From Pseudomonas sp. EpS/L25 (GTDB lineage: Bacteria; Pseudomonadota; Gammaproteobacteria; Pseudomonadales; Pseudomonadaceae): a stretch of DNA of 64,000 nt. Position numbers and translations under genes: made by a program. A model generated the notes under the pieces. That model had not been told where the DNA came from and made no database searches. It was given only the letters and a program-made list of their open reading frames with translations. Numbering within the stretch: the stretch's first letter is position 1; the number at the start of each line of letters is the position of its first letter. The DNA lies in NCBI RefSeq assembly GCF_001512295.1, contig NZ_LNUP01000018.1, positions 270,191-334,190 of the forward strand. Direction: 5' to 3'. Below, piece by piece: positions 19,220 through 29,301 of the stretch.

Positions 19220-20107
19220 ATGGATATGGGTCTGCGCGAGTGGCTGATCATCATCGGCGTCATCGTCATCGCCGGTATTCTGTTCGATGGTTGGCGTCGC
19301 ATGAGTGGCAAGGGCAAGCTCAAGTTCAAGCTTGACCAGTCCCTGAGCAATCATCCGGAACATGAGGACGAGGAGCCGGAAATCGTTGGCCCGACGCGGG
19401 TCGTCGAACAGAAGGAGCCTTCGCTGGACGATCCCGGCGAGCCGACGCCGCCCCGCGCCAGCCAGCGCAAGCGCCGTGAAGAGCCCAGTGCCGACAGCTT
19501 CGACCTGTCCGCCGATGACGTCAGCCTGGGCGGTCTGGCCGCCGATTCCGACGACGTGGCCGCGCGCGGCCGCGAGAAGCCGCGCAAGGGCAAGCCACTG
19601 AGCGCCAAGGCCACCGAGCGCGAGCCGGTCGCCGAGCCTGCCGGCGGTGGCAGCAGTGGCGGTACCCTCGCGCCGGTGGACGAGGTGCTGGTGATCAACG
19701 TCATCTCCCGTGACGAAAAGGGCTTCGCCGGTCCCGCACTGCTGCAGAATATCCTCGAGAGCGGGCTGAGATTCGGTGACATGGACATCTTCCATCGCCA
19801 CGAGAGCATGTCCGGTAATGGCGAGGTGCTGTTCTCCATGGCCAACGCCGTGCGTCCGGGCACCTTCGACCTGGATGCCATCGACGACTTCCATACCCCG
19901 GCGGTGAGCTTCTTCCTGGGACTGCCCGGCCCGCGCCATCCCAAGCAGGCCTTCGACCTGATGGTCGCCGCGGCGCGCAAGCTGTCTTCCGAACTCAATG
20001 GCGAGTTGAAGGACGAGCAGCGTAGCGTCATGACCGCCCAGACCATCGAGCACTATCGCCAGCGCATCGTCGATTTCGAACGCAAGAGCCTGATGCTCAA
20101 GCGTTGA
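19220..20107 (+). CDS. zipA: Cell division protein ZipA
   Basis: A 295-residue division protein that tethers FtsZ to the inner membrane. The start gives the expected topology: a membrane helix at residues 5-24 ([18 protein letters not shown]), a basic patch, and a long flexible Pro/Glu-rich linker to about residue 145. The C-terminal FtsZ-binding domain follows ([24 protein letters not shown]). The second Met (MGLREW) is an alternative start. A terminator follows the stop and ligA starts 113 bases on. Confidence 0.95.
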   Translation: MDMGLREWLIIIGVIVIAGILFDGWRRMSGKGKLKFKLDQSLSNHPEHEDEEPEIVGPTRVVEQKEPSLDDPGEPTPPRASQRKRREEPSADSFDLSADDVSLGGLAADSDDVAARGREKPRKGKPLSAKATEREPVAEPAGGGSSGGTLAPVDEVLVINVISRDEKGFAGPALLQNILESGLRFGDMDIFHRHESMSGNGEVLFSMANAVRPGTFDLDAIDDFHTPAVSFFLGLPGPRHPKQAFDLMVAAARKLSSELNGELKDEQRSVMTAQTIEHYRQRIVDFERKSLMLKR

Positions 20108-20124
20108 TCGCCGCCGTGCGAACC

Positions 20125-20150
20125 AAGAGCAGCCTCGGCTGCTCTTTTTG
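20125..20150 (+). terminator. Rho-independent terminator between zipA and ligA
   Basis: AAGAGCAG, loop CCTCGG and CTGCTCTT run into TTTTG, about 18 bases after the zipA stop. Confidence 0.88.
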
Positions 20151-20211
20151 TTTGTAATCTTTGCAGTGGCGCCCGTGGGCGCCAGGGCCACCCCAGGGGT
20201 GGCGACAGTGA

Positions 20212-22602
<2,391 letters not shown>

Positions 22603-22678
22603 CCTCGGCGAGGGATGGGATGGAGGCATCCAGGCTTAGGTTGGTGGGTCTTCCGTTGTCGCTAAGTCCTTGTATGGC

Positions 22679-22706
22679 TTGCAACTTCATCCCAACCGCG
22701 TAGAAT
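22679..22706 (+). promoter_or_regulatory. Likely sigma-70 promoter for the 4.5S RNA gene
   Basis: TTGCAA and TAGAAT, 16 bases apart, end about 30 bases before the RNA. Transcription would begin near 22713 and the precursor would be trimmed. Confidence 0.65.
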
Positions 22707-22736
22707 GGCGCACCTCACCTCAGGGTGGGGCGTTAT

Positions 22737-22846
22737 GGTGGCTCCGTCGGTCCCCCCGCAACGATCAGCCGTGAACCCGGTCAGGCCCGGAAGGGAGCAG
22801 CCGCAGCGGTGATGTCGTGTGCCGGGGTGTGGCTGGCGGGGCCACC
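22737..22846 (+). ncRNA. ffs: Signal recognition particle 4.5S RNA
   Basis: The apical hairpin holds the invariant SRP core GGTCAGGCCCGGAAGGGAGC with its GGAA tetraloop and the AGCAG side. The two ends (GGTGGC and GCCACC) pair to close a long rod of about 110 bases. It binds Ffh in the cytoplasm to target inner-membrane proteins. The exact mature ends are estimated from the outer helix. Position between ligA and dnaX is usual in Pseudomonas. Confidence 0.93.
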
Positions 22847-23015
22847 TCCATTTCTGCCCTCCGCTTTTTTCCCGCGTCTTTCTTTCCCTCCAGTCTTTTT
22901 CCGCTGTTAACCCTTTCACGAGATAATCGTGATGCGGTGCACTGTTTTGGTTCGTGGCTTCATGCCATCATTCGAGTAGCATTCTCAGTTATGGACTGAC
23001 GTCCAAGGACTCATC

Positions 23016-23297
23016 GTGAAGAACGGACTCGAAAGCGCCGGGCGCGCCCTCAGCCTCGGTTTGCATCCCTATCGCGTCACCTGTCGGCCCGCGCCCGACG
23101 CCATGCTGATCGCCCAGATCTACCATCCCATCGAGCCCCTGTTGCTGCTCAAGCTCGACCTGAGCAACGACGACGCCTGCAATCCCTTCAAGATGAACGC
23201 TACCGTGGCGAGCCTGCGGGTCCAACTGGACGCTTTGGCGGCCTATGTCGCCAGCGTGGTGCTGGCCGATGGCGAAGACCGCTGCCAGCGCGCTTGA
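23016..23297 (+). CDS. Small conserved protein of unknown function between ffs and dnaX
   Basis: A 93-residue protein read from GTG at 23016, which has an AAGGA ribosome site six bases upstream. It has no signal peptide, membrane segment or known motif. The middle (LIAQIYHPIEPLLLLKLDLS) looks like a beta-rich core. From memory, a small hypothetical gene occupies this place in other Pseudomonas genomes, which together with the ribosome site argues that it is real. No function can be given. Confidence 0.6.
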   Translation: MKNGLESAGRALSLGLHPYRVTCRPAPDAMLIAQIYHPIEPLLLLKLDLSNDDACNPFKMNATVASLRVQLDALAAYVASVVLADGEDRCQRA

Positions 23298-23476
23298 GAA
23301 TGCCCCATGGGCCGTGGTTTCCGGCGCCGATCGCTTGAAAGGTCGGATCGCCGCCGCCATCTGGCAAGGAGCTGCCAGTTCGTCGCCCGGCCTGGCCGGT
23401 TGAGCATGCGGGGTGCATTAAACGCACCTCTTCGTTAGCATGTGCTCCCTTCCCGTCTTCTCCCGATCAGGTCTCG

Positions 23477-25465
23477 ATGAGTTACCAGGTTCTTGCGCGC
23501 AAATGGCGCCCGCGGTCGTTCCGCGAAATGGTCGGCCAGACCCATGTGCTCAAGGCGCTGATCAATGCGCTGGACAACGAGCGGCTGCATCACGCCTATC
23601 TTTTCACTGGCACCCGCGGAGTGGGCAAGACCACCATCGCGCGGATCCTGGCCAAGTGCCTGAACTGCGAGACCGGCATCAGCTCCACCCCCTGTGGCAC
23701 CTGCTCGGTGTGCCGCGAGATCGACGAGGGGCGCTTCGTCGACCTCATCGAGGTGGACGCCGCTAGCCGCACCAAGGTGGAAGACACCCGCGAGCTGTTG
23801 GAGAACGTGCAGTACGCGCCGTCTCGCGGTCGCTACAAGGTGTACCTCATCGACGAGGTCCACATGCTCTCCACCCACAGCTTCAACGCGCTGCTCAAGA
23901 CGCTGGAAGAGCCGCCGCCCCACGTCAAGTTCCTGCTCGCCACCACCGATCCGCAGAAGCTGCCGGTCACCATCCTCTCGCGTTGCCTGCAGTTCGCCCT
24001 GAAGAACATGCCGCCGGAGCGGGTGGTCGCGCACCTTCAGCAGGTGCTCGCCGCGGAAAGCATTCCTTTCGAGGATGATGCGCTCTGGCTGCTGGGCCGC
24101 GCGGCCGACGGCTCCATGCGCGATGCCATGAGCCTGACCGACCAGGCGATCGCCTTCGGCGAGGGCAAGGTGCTGGCCGCCGACGTACGCGCCATGCTCG
24201 GCACCCTCGACCATGGCCAGGTCTATGACGTCCTGCAGGCCCTGCTGGAAGGCGATGGCCGTGCGGTGCTGGAAGCGGTCCGTCATCTGGCCGAGCAGGG
24301 GCCGGACTGGAGCGGCGTGTTGGCCGAATTGCTCAACGTGCTGCACCGGGTGGCCATCGCCCAGGTGCTGCCCGATGCGGTGGACAACGGCCAGGGTGAC
24401 CGCGAACGCGTCCTGACCCTGGCGCAGTCGCTGCCGGCCGAGGACGTCCAGTACTACTACCAGTTGGGGCTGGTCGGACGGCGTGATTTGCCGCTGGCGC
24501 CGGACCCGCGGCACGGCTTCGAGATGGTCTTGCTGCGGATGTTGGCCTTCCGGCCAGCGGGTGCGGCGATTCCCGAGCGCCCAGCCTTAAAGACGACGGG
24601 AGCCAGCCCGGCCACGGCTGACTCCGACCAGCGTCCGGTGGCCGCGGCGGTTCCCCGGCCGGCGGCGCCTGCGCCCGTTCCCGGGCCAGTGGCGGAACCG
24701 ACTCCTGCGCCGGTAGCACCAGTGACCAGTAATACCACCCCTTTAGAGCCGCCGGTGGATCTCCCATGGGAGGAGCCTGCCCCCGTCGCGGTCAGGGCTG
24801 CGCCTGTGCCAGTGGCGACTCCGGCTGAGCCTGCTGCCGCGCCGCTCGCACCCAGGGCGCTGCCGACCCCCCAGGTCGAGGCGACCCCTGAAGCCACGGT
24901 GATCGCCGAGTTGCCAGCGGACACCTCCGGTGACGACTTGGACGGTGACGAAGAGCCGCCGCCGGCCGAGGATTACTACGAGGTGGGGCTGGACGACTAC
25001 CTCGACAGCCTCGGTGAACCGGCGGCCGACGAGATCGCGGCTGCCCCGGCGCCTGCCGTGCAGCCGGCCACCGGTCTTGCCGCCGATTGGCTGGCATTGT
25101 TCCCGGAATTGAAGTTGGGCGGCCTGACGGCCAGCATCGCCGCCAACTGCACCCTGGTGGCGATGGACGGCGATCACTGGCATCTGCACCTGGACCCGGC
25201 GCAGAGCGCCCTGTTCAACGCCAACCAGCAGCGCCGCCTCAACGACGCCCTGAGCCAGCAGCAGGGCCGGGCCATCACGCTCCAGGTGACCATCCAGACG
25301 CCGGAGCAGGAAACGCCCGCCCAGGCCGCCGCACGGCGCCGTGCGGAGCGTCAGCGGCAGGCGGAGCAGTCCATCCAGGACGATCCGCTGATCCGCCAGA
25401 TGATGCAACAGTTCGCCGCCACGGTGCGTGCGGGTACCATCGAGCCGGTCGACACCCAAGCCTGA
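23477..25465 (+). CDS. dnaX: DNA polymerase III subunits tau/gamma
   Basis: A 662-residue clamp-loader ATPase. The N-terminal AAA+ module has Walker A GTRGVGKTTIA near residue 45, four zinc-binding cysteines (C64, C73, C76, C79) and the Walker B VYLIDEVHML. The arginine-finger SRC motif lies near residue 168. A long Pro/Ala-rich linker (about residues 365-530) joins it to the tau-specific C-terminal domain that binds polymerase and DnaB. No AAAAAAG-type slippery site is visible, so I see no sign of a programmed frameshift making gamma. It is followed by ybaB and recR in the classic order. Confidence 0.97.
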   Translation: MSYQVLARKWRPRSFREMVGQTHVLKALINALDNERLHHAYLFTGTRGVGKTTIARILAKCLNCETGISSTPCGTCSVCREIDEGRFVDLIEVDAASRTKVEDTRELLENVQYAPSRGRYKVYLIDEVHMLSTHSFNALLKTLEEPPPHVKFLLATTDPQKLPVTILSRCLQFALKNMPPERVVAHLQQVLAAESIPFEDDALWLLGRAADGSMRDAMSLTDQAIAFGEGKVLAADVRAMLGTLDHGQVYDVLQALLEGDGRAVLEAVRHLAEQGPDWSGVLAELLNVLHRVAIAQVLPDAVDNGQGDRERVLTLAQSLPAEDVQYYYQLGLVGRRDLPLAPDPRHGFEMVLLRMLAFRPAGAAIPERPALKTTGASPATADSDQRPVAAAVPRPAAPAPVPGPVAEPTPAPVAPVTSNTTPLEPPVDLPWEEPAPVAVRAAPVPVATPAEPAAAPLAPRALPTPQVEATPEATVIAELPADTSGDDLDGDEEPPPAEDYYEVGLDDYLDSLGEPAADEIAAAPAPAVQPATGLAADWLALFPELKLGGLTASIAANCTLVAMDGDHWHLHLDPAQSALFNANQQRRLNDALSQQQGRAITLQVTIQTPEQETPAQAAARRRAERQRQAEQSIQDDPLIRQMMQQFAATVRAGTIEPVDTQA

Positions 25466-25498
25466 CCGGTTTTCCATTCATAGTTCGAGGTAGCAGAC

Positions 25499-25825
25499 AT
25501 GATGAAAGGTGGCATGGCCGGCCTGATGAAGCAGGCCCAGCAGATGCAGGAAAAGATGCAGAAGATGCAGGAAGAGCTGGCGAACGCCGAGGTGACCGGT
25601 CAATCCGGCGCCGGCCTGGTCAGCGTCGTCATGACCGGCCGACACGACGTCAAGCGCGTCAGCCTGGACGACAGCCTGATGCAGGAGGACAAGGAAATCC
25701 TCGAAGACCTGATCGCCGCTGCGGTGAACGACGCCGTACGCAAGATCGAGCAGAACAGCCAGGACAAGATGTCCGGCATGACCTCCGGGATGCAGCTGCC
25801 GCCCGGCTTCAAGATGCCTTTCTAA
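25499..25825 (+). CDS. ybaB: Nucleoid-associated protein YbaB/EbfC
   Basis: A 108-residue DNA-binding protein that forms tweezer-like dimers. It shows the typical Met/Gln-rich N-terminal helix ([20 protein letters not shown]), a central beta sheet and a C-terminal helix. Length is normal. It sits 33 bases after dnaX and 62 before recR, the conserved dnaX-ybaB-recR cluster. Confidence 0.95.
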   Translation: MMKGGMAGLMKQAQQMQEKMQKMQEELANAEVTGQSGAGLVSVVMTGRHDVKRVSLDDSLMQEDKEILEDLIAAAVNDAVRKIEQNSQDKMSGMTSGMQLPPGFKMPF

Positions 25826-25837
25826 GACGCTCCAGCT

Positions 25838-25865
25838 ACGGGTGTCCAGCGGGCACCCGTTTCTC
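25838..25865 (+). terminator. Hairpin between ybaB and recR
   Basis: ACGGGTG and CACCCGT pair around a short loop and lead into TTTCTC. It is a weak intrinsic terminator or attenuator inside the dnaX-ybaB-recR unit; partial read-through into recR is likely. Confidence 0.5.
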
Positions 25866-25887
25866 TCGCCTTCCAGTACGGTAGTCC

Positions 25888-26487
25888 ATGAGCTTCAGTC
25901 CCCTGATTCGCCAATTGATCGATGCGCTCCGGGTCCTGCCCGGTGTCGGCCAGAAGTCCGCCCAGCGCATGGCCCTGCAACTGCTGGAACGCGAACGTCA
26001 AGGCGGCCTGCGCCTGGCCAGTGCTCTCAGCGCCGCCATGGAAGGAGTGGGCTATTGCCGCCGTTGCCGCACCTTGAGCGAAGACGAGATCTGTGGTTTC
26101 TGCGCCGATACCCGGCGTGACGACAGCATTCTCTGCGTGGTGGAGGGGCCCATGGACGTTTTCGCCGTGGAGCAGACCGGCTATCGCGGGCGCTATTTCG
26201 TACTCAAGGGGCATCTCTCGCCCATCGACGGCCTGGGGCCGGACGCCATCGGCGTACCCGAACTCGAGCGGCGCGTCAGCGAGGGTGGCTTCACGGAAAT
26301 GATCATCGCCACCAACCCCACGGTGGAAGGTGAGGCGACCGCCTACTACATCGCCCAGCTGCTGGCGCCCAAGGGTCTGACCATCTCGCGTATCGCCCAT
26401 GGCGTACCCCTCGGTGGCGAACTGGACCTGGTCGACGGCGGCACCCTGACCCACGCCTTCGCCGGGCGCAAACCGATCAGCCTCTAG
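25888..26487 (+). CDS. recR: Recombination mediator RecR
   Basis: A 199-residue protein that acts with RecF and RecO to load RecA on gapped DNA. It has a helix-hairpin-helix ([16 protein letters not shown]), a zinc finger with four cysteines ([16 protein letters not shown]), and a Toprim domain ([13 protein letters not shown]) with the EATAYYIA Walker B-like motif. Length is normal. The TAG stop lies inside the CTAG at which a MITE-like element is inserted, so the gene end is intact but abuts a mobile element. Confidence 0.96.
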   Translation: MSFSPLIRQLIDALRVLPGVGQKSAQRMALQLLERERQGGLRLASALSAAMEGVGYCRRCRTLSEDEICGFCADTRRDDSILCVVEGPMDVFAVEQTGYRGRYFVLKGHLSPIDGLGPDAIGVPELERRVSEGGFTEMIIATNPTVEGEATAYYIAQLLAPKGLTISRIAHGVPLGGELDLVDGGTLTHAFAGRKPISL

Positions 26488-26648
26488 TGTGGTGTTTCAG
26501 AAGTTAACTACCCAGTTTTGGTGGCGCTTTTTGGGCTTAGGCGTCGTTGCTACTCCTCGCCATAGCCTGCTATGACTCGTCGCGGCGCCTAGCCCTAGTC
26601 AAAAAATCACCTGCCAATTCTTGCGCAAACGTCTGAAACACCACACTA
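26485..26648. mobile_element. MITE-like element copy A, 164 bp, at the recR stop codon
   Basis: It begins TAGTGTGGTGTTTCAG and ends with a near-perfect inverted copy (CTGAAACACCACACTA). The flanking CTAG occurs on both sides, suggesting a 4-base CTAG target duplication. It carries no gene. Its reverse complement aligns with the element at 31711, sharing TGCGCAAGAATTGGC, TGATTTTTTG and AGGCGCCGCGACGAGTCATAGCA, but it is about 16 bases shorter inside. The repeated ends without a transposase point to a non-autonomous element moved by an insertion sequence, possibly of the IS5 group, which favours CTAG/YTAR targets. Confidence 0.82.
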
Positions 26649-26759
26649 GGCCACTGGGCTCCTAGGTGCGCCAGCAGTTGGCGATTGCGCAAGGACGGCC
26701 AGGTATCGTCACCCGGAACGGGTGATCCTGACGTGGTCGAACAACACCAGGCCAACCCC

Positions 26760-27638
26760 ATGGATCTGCCCGTCACGCTTTCGCGCACTTCCACCTATCC
26801 GCAGCGTTTCGACAGGGTTCTTGCCTACATCGAGGCCAATCTGGATGGTGACCTGTCGGTAGCAGCCCTGAGTGAGGTGGCCGCTTTCTCGGCCTTTCAC
26901 TTCCATCGGCAGTTCACCGCCTACCTGGGGATGCCGGTTGCCCGCTACGTGCAGCTGCTGCGCCTGCGGCGTGCCGGGTTGAGCCTGCTTGCGGCCAGGC
27001 GCCGCTCCGTGCTGGAGGTGGCGCTGGAGGCCGGCTTCGAAAGCCCTGAAGCCTTCAGCCGGGCGTTCCGCCGGCTCTTCGGTCAGGCGCCGCGACGGTT
27101 CCGCCAGGCGCCCGATTGGCGACCCTGGCACCTGGTGTTCGACATCCCTCGACTATCCAGGAGTCTCGTCATGCAACTACGTCTAGTGGAATTCACTGCC
27201 GTCAGGATCGCTGCCTTCGAGCTCCGGGGACCGCGTCAGAACGTCGGGGAGAGCGTGCGCCTCTTCATCGACTGGCGCAAGCGCAGTGGCCAGTCGCCGG
27301 TGGCGACCAGCCGTTCCTTCGGGATTCCCTTCGGCAATCCCGATACGACGCCCGCTGAGGATTTTCGCTTCGCCATTGGCGGAGAGATCAACGAAGACGT
27401 CCGGCCCAATCCCCAGGGGGTACGGGAACTGCTCATCGCCGGTGGCCGCTATGCCGTGGTCCGCCACACAGGTTCGACCGATCGTATCGACGAGAGCATC
27501 TACCCGCTCTATCGCGACTGGCTGCCCGGCAGTGGTGAGGAGTTGCGCGACGCGCCACTGTTCTTCCATTACCTGAGCGTCTATCCGGAAACGCCCCAGG
27601 AACGCTGGCAGACGGATATTTACTTACCTCTGGCCTGA
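26760..27638 (+). CDS. AraC-family regulator with GyrI-like effector domain
   Basis: A 292-residue regulator. The N-terminal half is an AraC/XylS DNA-binding domain with two helix-turn-helix motifs (LSVAALSEVAAFSAFHFHRQF and SVLEVALEAGFESPEAFSRAF). The C-terminal half, from about residue 140, is a GyrI/SOUL-like small-molecule binding domain, as in Rob and SbmC-type proteins. The start MDLPVTLSRT was chosen because the DNA-binding domain follows directly; a TTG at 26685 is in frame but would extend back to the MITE. Target genes and ligand are unknown. The iron-signalling genes follow, but nothing ties the two together. Confidence 0.85.
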   Translation: MDLPVTLSRTSTYPQRFDRVLAYIEANLDGDLSVAALSEVAAFSAFHFHRQFTAYLGMPVARYVQLLRLRRAGLSLLAARRRSVLEVALEAGFESPEAFSRAFRRLFGQAPRRFRQAPDWRPWHLVFDIPRLSRSLVMQLRLVEFTAVRIAAFELRGPRQNVGESVRLFIDWRKRSGQSPVATSRSFGIPFGNPDTTPAEDFRFAIGGEINEDVRPNPQGVRELLIAGGRYAVVRHTGSTDRIDESIYPLYRDWLPGSGEELRDAPLFFHYLSVYPETPQERWQTDIYLPLA

Positions 27639-27741
27639 ACAGGCACCTGGACGCTTCGCTGCGTTCGCGCGCCGGCCGGCCATCGGGATGGAACACGACT
27701 TTACCTTCCGAGGGGAGCTACCGGAGCTGTATTTTGGTATC

Positions 27742-27760
27742 GAGAAGCATTATCATTTCC
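27742..27760 (+). promoter_or_regulatory. Candidate Fur box upstream of the sigma factor gene
   Basis: GAGAAGCATTATCATTTCC matches 13 of 19 positions of the Fur consensus, including the GCATTATCATT core. It lies about 28 bases before the fecI-like start, where iron-bound Fur would block transcription. Confidence 0.6.
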
Positions 27761-27787
27761 GAAAGTCAGTAGCTTCCGGGGATGGTG

Positions 27788-28297
27788 ATGCAGACGCTCG
27801 AGTCCGACCGATACGGACATATTCGGACCCTTTACCTGGACCACCACGGCTGGCTGCGCGAGCGCTTGCAGCGCCGGCTAGGGTGCCTGGGGCAGGCGGC
27901 CGATCTGGCTCAGGACACCTTCGTCCGGTTGCTGGCCCGGGAAGGGGAGCTGGGGCGACTGCGTGAACCTCGCGCCTTCCTGGCTACCGTCGCCCAGGGC
28001 CTGCTGGCCAATCACTGGCGGCGCCAGGCACTGGAGCGTGCCTATCTGGAAGCCCTGGCTGCACGCCCGGAGGAGGTCCAGCCCTCACCGGAAGACCAGG
28101 CGCTGATCCTGGAAACCCTCACCGAACTCGATGCGCTGCTCGACCGGCTACCCACGCGGGTACGCCAGGCCTTCCTGCTGGCGCAACTCGAAGGCCTTAC
28201 CTACGCCGTGATCGCCCAGCGACTGGGGGTGTCGGAGCGGATGGTGAAGAAGTACATGGCCCAGGCCATGCTGCATTGCCTGGAACTGGTGTCTTGA
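27788..28297 (+). CDS. ECF sigma factor, FecI-like
   Basis: A 169-residue iron-starvation sigma factor. It has sigma region 2 (HHGWLRERLQRRL ... DLAQDTFVRLL) and region 4 with a helix-turn-helix (GLTYAVIAQRLGVSERMVKKYM). The start MQTLESD was chosen because GGGGA lies five bases upstream; ATG at 27782 is an alternative. It is coupled to the anti-sigma gene through a TTGA overlap and followed by the receptor gene, the standard order for cell-surface signalling. It would direct transcription of the downstream receptor when the cognate siderophore is bound. Confidence 0.92.
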   Translation: MQTLESDRYGHIRTLYLDHHGWLRERLQRRLGCLGQAADLAQDTFVRLLAREGELGRLREPRAFLATVAQGLLANHWRRQALERAYLEALAARPEEVQPSPEDQALILETLTELDALLDRLPTRVRQAFLLAQLEGLTYAVIAQRLGVSERMVKKYMAQAMLHCLELVS

Positions 28298-29226
28298 GCG
28301 CCTTGAATCGCGACTTGGGCAGCCCCCTGGAAGAGGCCGCCCAGTGGTTCGCCGAGCTGGCCGCCGACGAGGTGGACCCGGCCACCGAGCGTGCCTGGCA
28401 GCGCTGGTTGCAGGCCGATACCCGTCATGCCGTGGCCTGGGCGCGGGTCGAGGAGATCAGCGCGCGCTTCAATGCGCTGCCGGCATCAGGGCGCGCTGTG
28501 CTGGTGCGGCGTGACGCCTTGGGCCGTCGCCGTGCGCTCAAGGTACTGGGCCTGGCGTTGAGCGGGCTTGCCCTGGGCTGGAATCGGCCGGACGACTGGC
28601 GGCTGGGGCAGGGCGCCGAGCTGAGTACCGCGGTCGGGGAAATTCGCGCCTTCGAGCTGGCGAAGGGCCTAAGCGCATGGCTCGACACCGATAGCCAATT
28701 GGCTCGGGAGGGGCCGTCCGCGCAGTGGCGTCTGCTGCGTGGCGGAGCTGCCTTCGAGAACCGCGGCGGCGCGGCGACCTTGCAGCTGGAGACGGGAGTC
28801 GGCGAGCTGCGGCTGGGCCTGGGCTGCTGCGAGGTGCGCAGCCGTGATGAGGGGGTGGAGATCGCCTCCTACACCGGGTCGGTCGGGCTCTTCCCACTGC
28901 AGATGCGGTCCCAGACCTTGACCCAAGGTCAGCGAGCCTTGATGACGGCGACCGCGGTGCGTCCCTTGGGCCGGGTCGATCCGGGGCGTCAGCTTTGGCG
29001 CCAGGGACGGCTGGTGGTCGATGACTGGTCGTTGGGTGCCTTGGTGGATGAGCTCGCACGCTATCGCCCGGGATTACTGACCTGCACCGCCACGGTCGCC
29101 CAGCTGCGGGTGGTGGGCAGCTATCCACTTGACGATACCGACCGTGCCCTGGCGGCCCTGGCCGACAGCCTCCCGGTGCGGGTGGAACGACGCCTGCCTT
29201 GGTGGGTGCAGATCGTGCCTGCCTGA
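28294..29226 (+). CDS. FecR-family transmembrane sigma regulator
   Basis: A 310-residue inner-membrane protein that passes the signal from the outer-membrane receptor to the sigma factor. It contains an N-terminal cytoplasmic DUF4880 region (EEAAQWFAELAADEV, ERAWQRWLQAD), one membrane helix near residues 80-95 (ALKVLGLALSGLALGW) and a periplasmic FecR domain. The TTG start overlaps the sigma stop. Other possible starts upstream lie inside the sigma gene. The C-terminal region should contact the receptor signalling domain. Confidence 0.88.
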   Translation: MSALNRDLGSPLEEAAQWFAELAADEVDPATERAWQRWLQADTRHAVAWARVEEISARFNALPASGRAVLVRRDALGRRRALKVLGLALSGLALGWNRPDDWRLGQGAELSTAVGEIRAFELAKGLSAWLDTDSQLAREGPSAQWRLLRGGAAFENRGGAATLQLETGVGELRLGLGCCEVRSRDEGVEIASYTGSVGLFPLQMRSQTLTQGQRALMTATAVRPLGRVDPGRQLWRQGRLVVDDWSLGALVDELARYRPGLLTCTATVAQLRVVGSYPLDDTDRALAALADSLPVRVERRLPWWVQIVPA

Positions 29227-29301
29227 AAAAAATGGCGCGGGCGGTTCCCCTTTGGCCCACTCGCGGGGCCTAGGGGAAACGTTCCTTCATTCGAGGCTTC
29301 C

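Noticed and set aside
23477-25465. Programmed frameshift in dnaX making gamma
   Set aside because: No A-rich slippery heptamer followed by a stem-loop is visible near the end of the ATPase module, so only tau is supported.
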